A stretch of 13,624 nucleotides of DNA from Thermodesulfovibrio sp. GTDB lineage: Bacteria > Nitrospirota > Thermodesulfovibrionia > Thermodesulfovibrionales > JdFR-85. The position numbers and the translations under genes are program-made. The notes beneath the pieces were generated by a model, which saw nothing but the letters and a program-made list of their open reading frames with translations, searched no databases and had not been told where the DNA came from. Positions 7,178-12,957 of the stretch are shown piece after piece (the stretch's first letter is position 1; every line of letters begins with the position of its first letter). Location: contig JALUSH010000077.1 in the NCBI GenBank assembly GCA_027016675.1, forward strand, positions 1-13,624. Reading direction: 5' to 3'.

Positions 7178-7334
7178 ATGGTAGAGTCTTACACATCATT
7201 CTCAGCAGCCATCCAAGGCTCTACCCCAAAAGTTTTCAACTTTTTGGGGCCCTTGGCTGCTTCCGAGGGAATTTTGCGATTTGCCATCCAGGGCAAATCT
7301 TATGCAAAATTCCAAACCGTTCAGACTCTACCAT
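7178..7334. repeat. Palindromic mobile-like element, copy 2 (inverted relative to copy 1)
   Basis: A 157-bp element with perfect 12-bp terminal inverted repeats (ATGGTAGAGTCT at 7178-7189, complement at 7323-7334), extendable outward by about 9 imperfect bases. The conserved compound hairpin is at 7268-7313: a 10-bp outer stem, the same one-sided 4-nt bulge (TTAT), and the 8-bp inner stem GATTTGCC/GGCAAATC with a longer loop, ATCCAG. The second hairpin is enlarged compared with copy 1: GCAGCC...GGCTGC (7205-7210/7255-7260) encloses an AAGG/CCTT step and an extra inner hairpin of CCCCAAAAGTT against AACTTTTTGGGG (7224-7249). It lies 36 bp after the CULT stop codon and upstream of amrS. Confidence 0.85.
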
Positions 7335-7394
7335 TCTACTGCTTATTCTTCTTATATCTGGATTTGTTAAGATTTAAAATTTAATTGAAGTCAC

Positions 7395-7464
7395 GAAGGG
7401 GTACAACTATATCCATGCCAACTAACTTCAACAAGTTGATTTGTGAACAAACCGATGCCCCTTC
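7395..7464 (+). promoter_or_regulatory. Possible structured leader before the radical SAM gene
   Basis: The 171 bp between element copy 2 and amrS contain a 7-bp inverted repeat (GAAGGGG at 7395-7401, CCCCTTC at 7458-7464) around a small perfect hairpin (AACTT CAAC AAGTT, 7424-7437). It ends 36 bp before the amrS ribosome site. I recognise no riboswitch class. A 50-codon open frame (from TTG 7385, with an internal ATG at 7415, to 7537) also crosses this region and overlaps the amrS start, so a small coding remnant is an alternative. An 11-mer, TTAAGATTTAA, occurs at both 7367-7377 and 7490-7500. Confidence 0.25.
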
Positions 7465-7514
7465 CCAGGCAGGATTCAAGATTGTAAAATTAAGATTTAA
7501 GAAAGGGGTTTTTT

Positions 7515-8525
7515 ATGAAAGAGGCAATGCTTTATGAAAGGATCGAAGAAGACAAAGTAAGATGCCATCTCTGCAGCCATTTCTGTGTTATAAAACCAGG
7601 CAAGAGAGGTATCTGTGGCGTAAGGGAAAACAAAGAGGGTACTCTTTACACCCTTGTATATGGAAAGGTTATAGCAAGCCATATAGACCCCATCGAGAAA
7701 AAACCACTCTTCCATTTCCAGCCAGGCTCAAGGTCATACTCCATCTCAACAGTGGGATGTAACTTTCGCTGTCTGCACTGCCAGAACTGGGAAATATCCC
7801 AGTACCCAAGGTTGTATCCTGACATAGCAGGAGTGGATACTACACCAGAGGATGTTGTAAAAAGGGCAGAGGAATCAGGTTGTAGCAGTATCTCCTACAC
7901 CTATACTGAACCCACCATATTTATGGAGTTCGCCTACGACTGTGCCCGTCTTGCCCATGAAAGAGGGATAAAGAATGTCTTTGTCAGTAATGGATATATG
8001 TCCTCTGAGGCAACAGAGCTTATTAGCCCCTATCTTGACGGTATCAATATCGACCTGAAGGGTGATAATGAGTTTTACAAGAAGGTGGTAGGAGGGAAGC
8101 TTCAACCTGTGCTTGACTCCATCAGACAGATGAAGGAAAAGGACATATGGGTTGAGGTAACAACACTGATAATCCCCGGGCTTAACGATTCTGAAGAGTT
8201 TTTAAAATGGGTTGCTGAATTTATAAAATCTGTTGACCCTGCCATTGTATGGCATGTAACACAGTTCTATCCCACTTATAAGATGACAGACAGGGGACGG
8301 ACACCTGTGTCCACCCTGAGGAAGGCAAGAAAGATCGGAATTAATGCGGGACTAAAGTATGTCTATGAAGGCAATGTGCCTGGTGAAGGTGGAGAGAATA
8401 CCTATTGTCCTCACTGTGGAGAACTTCTTATAGAGAGGTTTGGCTTTCAACTCCTGAAGGTTAACATGGAAGGTGGACAGTGTAAAAAATGTCATACCAG
8501 GATAGAGGGTGTTGAAATGCCTTAG
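7515..8525 (+). CDS. amrS: AmmeMemoRadiSam-system radical SAM enzyme
   Basis: A 336-residue radical SAM protein of the AmrS type, the partner of AMMECR1 and Memo family proteins in a widespread but poorly understood three-component system. The SAM [4Fe-4S] motif is CNFRCLHC (Cys82, Cys86, Cys89). An N-terminal cysteine cluster (Cys17, Cys20, Cys24 and Cys34 in the GICGVRE segment) and two C-terminal CxxC pairs (YCPHCGE, CKKCHT) could hold zinc or an extra cluster. SYTYTEPTIF, NIDLKG, TTLIIPGLND and HVTQFYPTYKM are typical blocks. It resembles pyruvate formate-lyase activases but lacks any adjacent glycyl-radical enzyme. The ATG at 7515 follows GAAAGGGG (7501-7508) with 6-nt spacing; an upstream start is not needed. 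No AMMECR1 or Memo gene is in this window, so partners must be elsewhere. Confidence 0.92.
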   Translation: MKEAMLYERIEEDKVRCHLCSHFCVIKPGKRGICGVRENKEGTLYTLVYGKVIASHIDPIEKKPLFHFQPGSRSYSISTVGCNFRCLHCQNWEISQYPRLYPDIAGVDTTPEDVVKRAEESGCSSISYTYTEPTIFMEFAYDCARLAHERGIKNVFVSNGYMSSEATELISPYLDGINIDLKGDNEFYKKVVGGKLQPVLDSIRQMKEKDIWVEVTTLIIPGLNDSEEFLKWVAEFIKSVDPAIVWHVTQFYPTYKMTDRGRTPVSTLRKARKIGINAGLKYVYEGNVPGEGGENTYCPHCGELLIERFGFQLLKVNMEGGQCKKCHTRIEGVEMP

Positions 8526-8543
8526 AAGTCACTACATAGCCTT

Positions 8544-8600
8544 CTTCACCACCTCTGCCTGCTTGAAGCAAACCTGAAAACTATTTTTATCCTGGACAGG
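8544..8600 (+). repeat. 57-bp dispersed intergenic repeat, copy C
   Basis: It has the same two conserved blocks and spacing as 6633-6689: CTTCACCACCTCTGCCTGC and CTGAAAACTATTTTTATC, ending GACAGG. Here AACCTG (8571-8576) and CAGGTT (8597-8602) could pair across a 20-nt loop, but copy B does not keep this pairing. It sits in the short convergent gap between the amrS stop (8525) and the stop of the minus-strand membrane-protein gene (8616). Confidence 0.75.
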
Positions 8601-8615
8601 TTGCCTTATAAAGCA

Positions 8616-8942
8616 TTAAAAATACTGATGTGCCATTATAACAAAGGTGGTAAGCACCACTGCCCTTGTATAACCTATCCATATCTGTAGCCTTCTGCGC
8701 ATAATCCTGGCACCCTTGCAGGTATAGTACCATATATATACCGAGGAAAACAGAAAGGTGAATATAGCAAATATCTCATTAAATGGTAATTGATTGGTTA
8801 TAAGTAAAGAAAAAAGGCGTTCCCTATCTCCTGAAACAATAATCCCGATACTGAAAAGAAATATCACAATCCCTCTCATCAGGGATCTTATTATCTCTCT
8901 CACATAGGCATTGTCAATCTTCTGGGTCTTCATACCTGTCAT
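8616..8942 (-). CDS. Small hypothetical membrane protein, about three transmembrane helices
   Basis: A protein of about 108 residues that I do not recognise. It has three hydrophobic stretches: around residues 23-38 (RGIVIFLFSIGIIVSG), 55-71 (centred on IFAIFTFLFSSVYIWYY) and 91-108 (AVVLTTFVIMAHQYF). Basic residues follow helix two (CKGARIMRRRLQ), suggesting that loop is cytoplasmic. No enzymatic motif is visible. The start is uncertain: TTG at 8945, ATG at 8942 and ATG at 8933 are all in frame and none has a well-placed ribosome site; an AAGAGG lies about 15 nt upstream. It stands alone, convergent with amrS. It is likely a real gene because the hydrophobic-charged pattern is regular and no other frame is plausible. 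Confidence 0.6.
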   Translation of the reverse strand: MTGMKTQKIDNAYVREIIRSLMRGIVIFLFSIGIIVSGDRERLFSLLITNQLPFNEIFAIFTFLFSSVYIWYYTCKGARIMRRRLQIWIGYTRAVVLTTFVIMAHQYF

Positions 8943-9073
8943 CAACTAAAATTTAAACCTCTTATCAATTAATTATACTTCCTAATATCATTATCGCCTA
9001 TTTAAAAAAATTTCTCCAGTATTTTTTTCTGTCAGGAATCAGTAGAGTCTAAAATAAATCCAAACCTGTAAAG

Positions 9074-9277
9074 AAGGCGGGATAGCTCAGAAAAATAAAG
9101 CCCACACCTTTGAAAAACAAAAAATACTTTCGAACTAAGGATCTCTCCGAAAAATCTATGATTTTTCGGAGAGCCTTTCCAATGGAAATCTCACCTGATT
9201 TCGCTCTATCTTTGAAAAAAGGCTTTGGCAGAGAGTAATCCCGTGGATTGCTTTATTTTTATTAGGTGTCCCGCCTT
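9074..9277. mobile_element. MITE-like element with 28-bp terminal inverted repeats
   Basis: The 385 bp between the membrane-protein gene and dinB hold no gene but contain this 204-bp element. Both ends read AAGGCGGGA, then 8 unrelated bases, then AAAAATAAAGC (left 9074-9101; right, as complement, 9250-9277). The interior carries a perfect 14-bp hairpin, CTCTCCGAAAAATC / GATTTTTCGGAGAG with loop TAT (9143-9173), extendable by AAGG/CCTT across a 2-nt bulge. There is no open frame of note and no clear target-site duplication, only GTA near both flanks. The left end, GGCGGGATAGCTCAG, resembles a tRNA 5' end, but no T-arm exists. It is probably a non-autonomous element; the flanks 8946-9073 and 9278-9330 are AT-rich with nothing further seen. 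Confidence 0.65.
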
Positions 9278-9330
9278 GTATCATTTTTATATTGGATAGG
9301 CATGTTCAGGGATAAAAAATTTTTTAAGCA

Positions 9331-10548
9331 TCAAAGGGTTTTATGTACTCCCTCTGGTCTCCATGCCGGAGATATCACACCCTTATGTGATTCTGCCTGG
9401 AGAGCTGCTGCCCAGAGGAGACTATAGCTACCGTAGCGGAGGTTTATTCCATCCACTGTCTCAAGAAGCCTCCTTCTTTTCTTCTGTTCATCAAAGAGGC
9501 ATTGCTGTGCTGTGGTTTTTATAAGAGAGCTAATAGATACCCCAAGCAGCCGAACAGGTTCCCTGAGCCTTATGGGTCTCACGATCTCCTTTGCCACACG
9601 ATAGATAAGGTGGGTATCATCCGTGGGCACTGTCAGTTTCCGCTGGAGGGAAAAGGTCTCAAAACTCTTATATCTTATAACCACAGAGACGGTTCTTCCT
9701 GCATAGCCATACCTCCTTGCCCGAAAGGCTACCCTATCAGACAATATAAGAATATAGCTTTCTATCTCTGACATACTGTATATGTCCCTTGGAAGGGTCA
9801 TGCTGTGGCCAATGGATCTCACCTCTCCTGTTTCAGAGTCAGAGATGACAGGTGTCTCATCCCTTCCCATAGCCATCATCTTCAATCTTTCACCTGTTAT
9901 CCCGAAACGACTTCTTAAGATACCAGTGGGTGTCCTTGCAAGCTCTCCACAGGTATTTATACCCATGGCCCTGAGATGTGCTGCCATCCTGGGGCCTATG
10001 CCCCAGAGTTCACCAGGCGGGAGGTCTTCAAGCACCTCTGAAACCTCATGAGGCCTTATCCACCTCAAACCATCAGGTTTTGAAAGGTCCGCCGCCAGCT
10101 TTGCTATCAGCTTATTAGGACCTATGCCCACAGTGGCATTTATGCCAAAGCGTTTTCTTATCTCCCTTTTTATCCTCTGTCCTATCTCCAGGGGGCCTCC
10201 GAAGAGATGCTCTGAGCCGGTCACATCAAGGAACGCCTCATCTATGGAGTATATCTCCACAAGGGGGGTGTATCTGAGGTATATCTTTTTCAGCTCCGTA
10301 CAGGTATGGGTGTATTTGTCATTGTTTCCCACCACCACGATAAGTTCGGGACATGCCTGTCTTGCCTCGTGGAGGTTCATTCCTGTCCTTACACCGAAAC
10401 TCCTTGCCTCATAAGAGGCAGTAGTCACTACTGTCCTTTTCCCTCCACCCATCACCGCCACAGGTTTGCCACGGAGGGCAGGGTTACTCTGCTGCTCCAC
10501 AGAGGCAAAAAATGCGTCCATGTCTACGAGGAGGATGGTTCTTTCCAT
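9331..10548 (-). CDS. dinB: DNA polymerase IV (Y-family translesion polymerase)
   Basis: A 405-residue Y-family polymerase for error-prone bypass of damaged template. VDMDAFFASVE carries the metal-binding Asp9 and the aromatic steric gate Phe14; YSIDEAFLDVTG carries Asp103-Glu104. ATVGIGPNKLIAKLAADLSKPDG and the helix-hairpin-helix LWGIGPRMA (182-190) mark palm and thumb; the little-finger domain runs from about 245 to 345. QQCLFD (348-353) fits the beta-clamp binding motif. The tail after 365 (SYSLLWAAAL...SPAWRPEGVHKTL) is longer than in E. coli DinB but occurs in related bacterial forms. The ATG at 10548 has an AAGGAAG ribosome site 7 nt upstream. It is divergent from vapBC and about 3 kb from lexA. 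No copy of the lexA operator palindrome is visible upstream, so SOS control is not evident here. Confidence 0.96.
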   Translation of the reverse strand: MERTILLVDMDAFFASVEQQSNPALRGKPVAVMGGGKRTVVTTASYEARSFGVRTGMNLHEARQACPELIVVVGNNDKYTHTCTELKKIYLRYTPLVEIYSIDEAFLDVTGSEHLFGGPLEIGQRIKREIRKRFGINATVGIGPNKLIAKLAADLSKPDGLRWIRPHEVSEVLEDLPPGELWGIGPRMAAHLRAMGINTCGELARTPTGILRSRFGITGERLKMMAMGRDETPVISDSETGEVRSIGHSMTLPRDIYSMSEIESYILILSDRVAFRARRYGYAGRTVSVVIRYKSFETFSLQRKLTVPTDDTHLIYRVAKEIVRPIRLREPVRLLGVSISSLIKTTAQQCLFDEQKKRRRLLETVDGINLRYGSYSLLWAAALQAESHKGVISPAWRPEGVHKTL

Positions 10549-10571
10549 CTGTATTCTTCCTTTTTAAATGA

Positions 10572-10577
10572 ATTATA
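10572..10577 (-). promoter_or_regulatory. Putative -10 box of dinB
   Basis: On the minus strand this reads TATAAT, 24 bp upstream of the dinB start codon. The -35 position (TTCATG at 17-nt spacing or TTTCAT at 18) is a weak match. The sequence GACCAGAATTCCGAC just upstream is a partial palindrome around GAATTC and overlaps the spacer; whether it is an operator is unknown. Confidence 0.45.
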
Positions 10578-10647
10578 TTTGACCAGAATTCCGACATGAA
10601 AAATTACCCAACTCTGATAGAAGGCAGTGGCATTCGCATTTTGGTTT

Positions 10648-10677
10648 TTGACATACAGGTATATTATATGATATATA
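10648..10677 (+). promoter_or_regulatory. vapBC promoter with overlapping palindromes
   Basis: A perfect -35 box TTGACA (10648-10653) is followed after 18 bp by TATATA (10672-10677). The start point would fall at about 10684, practically on the vapB ATG (10685), and no Shine-Dalgarno site precedes that ATG. Between the boxes are ATACAGGTAT and an AT-rich repeat of ATAT units, a plausible place for VapB or VapBC autorepression. Confidence 0.5.
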
Positions 10678-10684
10678 TAGATAT

Positions 10685-10930
10685 ATGAAGACAACCATAG
10701 ATATTGCTAATGGCCTTTTCGAGGAGGCAAAAAAGATAGCCCGAAGGGATAAGACCACCTTGAAGGCGCTCATTGAAGAAGGATTGCGTCGGGTGGTGGA
10801 GGAGAAAAAAAGACAGAAAGCCTTCCGCCTCAAAAAGGCCACCTTCAAAGGCAGGGGACTTTCGCCTGAGTTCAGAGACGCCTCATGGGAAGGGATTAGA
10901 AGGCAGATATACAGGGGCCATGGTGGATGA
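10685..10930 (+). CDS. vapB: VapB-type antitoxin
   Basis: An 81-residue antitoxin. The N-terminus MKTTIDIANGLFEEAKKIARRDKTTLKALIEEGL has the ribbon-helix-helix pattern of the VapB/DUF2191-like family, which binds operator DNA as a dimer. The C-terminal half (about 50-81, FRLKKATFKGRGLSPEF) is basic and probably wraps the toxin. The start is fixed by the canonical MKTTIDI opening, although no ribosome site precedes it, which suggests leaderless translation. Its stop overlaps the toxin start in an ATGA, the usual toxin-antitoxin arrangement. It would neutralise the PIN toxin downstream and repress its own promoter. Confidence 0.9.
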   Translation: MKTTIDIANGLFEEAKKIARRDKTTLKALIEEGLRRVVEEKKRQKAFRLKKATFKGRGLSPEFRDASWEGIRRQIYRGHGG

Positions 10931-11361
10931 TTGCGATTGACACAAACATCCTTGTTTATGCCCACAGAGAGGACACACCCTGGCACAGAGATGCATTTGA
11001 ATGTATTAAGACTATTGCCGAAGGACGCAAGCCTTGGGCAATACCCTGGCCTTGTATCCATGAGTTGCTGGCCATTGTTACCCATCCAAAAATCTTTGAC
11101 CCTCCAACCCCTCTGGAGATAGCACTGAAACAGGTAGAGGCGTGGCTGGAGTCTCCCTCGCTGGTGTTGCTTTCTGAGACCGATATGCACTGGTCTGTAA
11201 TGAAGGAGTCTATAAAAAAGGGAAAGATACATGGCCCTATGGTGCATGATGCAAGGGTTGCCGCACTCTGTGTTGAACACGGTGTAAGGGAACTCTGGAG
11301 CGCTGACCGTGACTTCAGCCGTTTTAAGGACCTTACAGTAAAAAATCCTCTCATTACTTAG
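10927..11361 (+). CDS. vapC: VapC-type PIN-domain ribonuclease toxin
   Basis: A 144-residue PIN-domain endoribonuclease. The acidic active-site set is present: Asp5 in IDTNILVYAH, Glu46 in CIHELLAIV, Asp108 in MVHDARVAAL and Asp127 in WSADRDFSRF. The family cleaves tRNA or rRNA with Mg2+ when freed from its antitoxin. Length and motif order fit the VapC subgroup in which the protein ends soon after the DRDFxRF block. All catalytic residues are intact, so it is probably active. It overlaps vapB by 4 bp (ATGA). The pair lies between dinB and coding remnants, consistent with acquisition as a mobile cassette. Confidence 0.92.
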   Translation: MIAIDTNILVYAHREDTPWHRDAFECIKTIAEGRKPWAIPWPCIHELLAIVTHPKIFDPPTPLEIALKQVEAWLESPSLVLLSETDMHWSVMKESIKKGKIHGPMVHDARVAALCVEHGVRELWSADRDFSRFKDLTVKNPLIT

Positions 11362-11372
11362 TCTCTGAAACA

Positions 11373-11522
11373 TTAAACCATTGTCTCCATGTTACCTCTG
11401 CTTTGCCACCACAGTCCGTCTTTATCCTTGCATACCTCAGGCCAAATAGTGTATAGGCACCTGTATATACCCTTTATTACTGATTTACCTATCTTTACCT
11501 GATTCAGATATTCTCTACTCAT
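11373..11522 (-). CDS. Doubtful small ORF of 49 residues
   Basis: A short frame starting ATG at 11522, preceded by GGAGGAG about 9 nt upstream, and overlapping the end of the preceding fragment in an ATGA. The product (MSREYLNQVKIGKSVIKGIY...WWQSRGNMETMV) has no motif I know. A different minus frame over the same bases, without a start codon, also looks protein-like (GAYTLFGLRYARIKTDCGGK...), which points to a decayed gene rather than a live one. Confidence 0.22.
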   Translation of the reverse strand: MSREYLNQVKIGKSVIKGIYRCLYTIWPEVCKDKDGLWWQSRGNMETMV

Positions 11523-11596
11523 CTCCGAAAACTCTCCTCCCTTGCATCACCACTGGAGGCTGTCTGGTGAAGTCTTCTCATGTATTCCTTCAGCAT
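11519..11596 (-). pseudogene. Possible N-terminal remnant of a type ISP/IIG DNA methylase
   Basis: A 25-codon frame beginning 7 bp after the yecA-like stop reads MLKEYMRRLHQTASSGDAREESFRR. It resembles, from memory, the opening of large restriction-methylase fusions of the Eco57I/type ISP kind (an EYxRxLHxTxxSGDAREESF-like start). The frame then stops, and the methylase and helicase parts are absent. If correct, almost all of the gene has been deleted. The similarity is short and unaided by any search, so this is tentative. Confidence 0.33.
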
Positions 11597-11602
11597 TACC
11601 TG

Positions 11603-12352
11603 TCAGTTCTTCCCACAGCACTTCTTGTACTTTTTGCCACTACCACAGGGACAGGGCTCGTTACGGCCAACCTTTTTCTTTTTTGGGTTAAAATCAAAAA
11701 CACCGCCCTTCATCTCCTGGAGTCTCTGCTTCCACAGATTTTTACCATAGGATTGGAGCACCCCCACAGCCGCTGGTATGTTGGATATTACCGTACTTAT
11801 AGCCTCCATAACCTCATTGTCTTTTATTTCTTCAACTGTACCTAAATGTTTTATAAAATCTTCGGGATAGGCCAATGCACCTATTGTTGATACACTAACC
11901 GCAACAGCCTGTTCTGTCTCCGGCAAATCATCAAATTGCACATCTTTCTTATCAATGTCTAAAAACCATATATCCGGCCTCAAAGACAGTGCCTCCGTGA
12001 AGCCGTAGCACCACTGGTGTATCTCATCCAGCATATCCTGTGAAAACGTCTCCAGGTCGAAAGGAAACCGGAGCCGGTTCTTTGTACGTGCTTTCTCATA
12101 GGCATTGTAGGCATCAAAAATCGCTGTAAAGAACTTCTGTTGCTGCTCTTCAGATTCAAACTCTGGTATGTCTGTATCAAAGATCACAGGTATCCACTCA
12201 CTGGGGTTAACCATATCAGGTGTGATAACCAGGGCATGAAGGAACCCCTCAAGCTCTGTTAAGGTTAAAACTTTTTCATTATTAAGGCTATTAAGGGCAC
12301 TCTGGAGTCGTCTTCTTTGAGTCTCTGTCAAACAGGAATGTCCTCCTGTCAC
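11603..12352 (-). CDS. YecA-family (UPF0149) protein with C-terminal SEC-C zinc motif
   Basis: A 249-residue protein. Residues about 10-200 fit the YecA/YgfB UPF0149 helical domain (LTELEGFLHALVITPD, then DEIHQWCYGFTEAL). The last 22 residues form the SEC-C metal-binding motif VGRNEPCPCGSGKKYKKCCG, with Cys234, Cys236, Cys245 and Cys246, the same tail that SecA uses to bind SecB and ribosomes. The role of the family is not settled; the tail suggests contact with ribosomes or nascent chains. The start is GTG at 12352 with an AAGGAG ribosome site 5-6 nt before it. It appears monocistronic, about 236 bp from the DUF6504-like gene and in the same direction. Confidence 0.9.
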   Translation of the reverse strand: MTGGHSCLTETQRRRLQSALNSLNNEKVLTLTELEGFLHALVITPDMVNPSEWIPVIFDTDIPEFESEEQQQKFFTAIFDAYNAYEKARTKNRLRFPFDLETFSQDMLDEIHQWCYGFTEALSLRPDIWFLDIDKKDVQFDDLPETEQAVAVSVSTIGALAYPEDFIKHLGTVEEIKDNEVMEAISTVISNIPAAVGVLQSYGKNLWKQRLQEMKGGVFDFNPKKKKVGRNEPCPCGSGKKYKKCCGKN

Positions 12353-12588
12353 GGTATCTCCTTTTTCAGTCTATTTCTTTAGTTAATTATATGTTCTCTC
12401 CTGACTCAAGGATTCTGTAAAATAAAAAATTTTTCTTCTACTTCCTTTTACTCTGCTCTCTCGCTCATACAAAGATCAAATTTCATCGTAATCTTTTTAA
12501 CTTTCACCAATACCTCCGACCACATGGGTCTGTCTTCATCCTTCCACCATATTTTATACCATCAACCACCAAAATTCTAAATCCCAAA

Positions 12589-12921
12589 TCACTCCTCAGC
12601 CTCCACTGCCTGAAGTCTCCAGTATAGGGTATCGGCCTCATATGAGAGGTTGTAGAGGGTCTTACCGTCTGTAACTGAGAAGAAATGTATCACCCTGAGC
12701 CCATCTCTCTGCGTCCAGTGGTAGGTGACCCTCCTTACCTGTATGATTCGGTTATTCCACTTAAACCTCACAGGCCTTATCCTGCCTCCATAAAAGGTGG
12801 CCTCTACCACCACAGGCTCATCTAACTCAACCATCTCAGAACCTCCAAAATGCATCTGTCCGATAAACCTTCTAAATTCTTGTAGGACAGAGGGTATTGT
12901 TTCTGTGTCTTTACCAGACAC
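12589..12921 (-). CDS. DUF6504-like protein in the lexA unit
   Basis: About 110 residues. The central block RPVRFKWNNRIIQVRRVTYHW and the end LYWRLQAVE match the pattern I associate with DUF6504, a small beta-rich family often encoded near lexA, dinB or imuB/dnaE2. It starts 36 bp after the lexA stop on the same strand, so it should share lexA's transcript and SOS control. The GTG at 12921 has no ribosome site. An internal ATG at 12834 has a GGAGG 7 nt upstream and would give an 81-residue form; the longer form keeps a RFIGQ segment that relatives seem to have. The molecular function is unknown. Assignment to the family is from memory of motifs, not a search. Confidence 0.78.
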   Translation of the reverse strand: MSGKDTETIPSVLQEFRRFIGQMHFGGSEMVELDEPVVVEATFYGGRIRPVRFKWNNRIIQVRRVTYHWTQRDGLRVIHFFSVTDGKTLYNLSYEADTLYWRLQAVEAEE

Positions 12922-12957
12922 TATTATCCAAAATTATCAAGAAACTTTTAAAAGAAG

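Noticed and set aside
7178..7384. Plus-strand ORF of 68 codons across element copy 2
   Set aside because: Same reason: it starts on the terminal repeat itself, contains the palindromes, has no ribosome site, and its downstream frame is not shared with copy 1.
4185..8600. CRISPR array
   Set aside because: Repeats are few, widely spaced, of different families and partly in opposite orientation; there are no regular spacers and no cas genes.
9076..9276. tRNA gene suggested by GGCGGGATAGCTCAG and a matching TCCCGCC
   Set aside because: No anticodon arm or GGTTCRANNCC T-arm exists, and the two ends are 200 bp apart with an unrelated hairpin between them.
9301..9330. Terminator after dinB at the AAAAAATTTTTT stretch
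   Set aside because: The palindrome is purely AT with no G+C stem, so it does not fit an intrinsic terminator with confidence.
10651..10660. LexA box in the dinB-vapB intergenic region (ATACAGGTAT)
   Set aside because: The half-sites resemble the lexA operator but are separated by 2 bp instead of 4, and it sits within the vapBC promoter, so it more probably belongs to vapBC.
10573..11373. 266-codon minus-strand ORF opposite vapBC
   Set aside because: It lies antisense to the well-supported vapB and vapC genes, its product has no recognisable motif, and it is a typical shadow frame.
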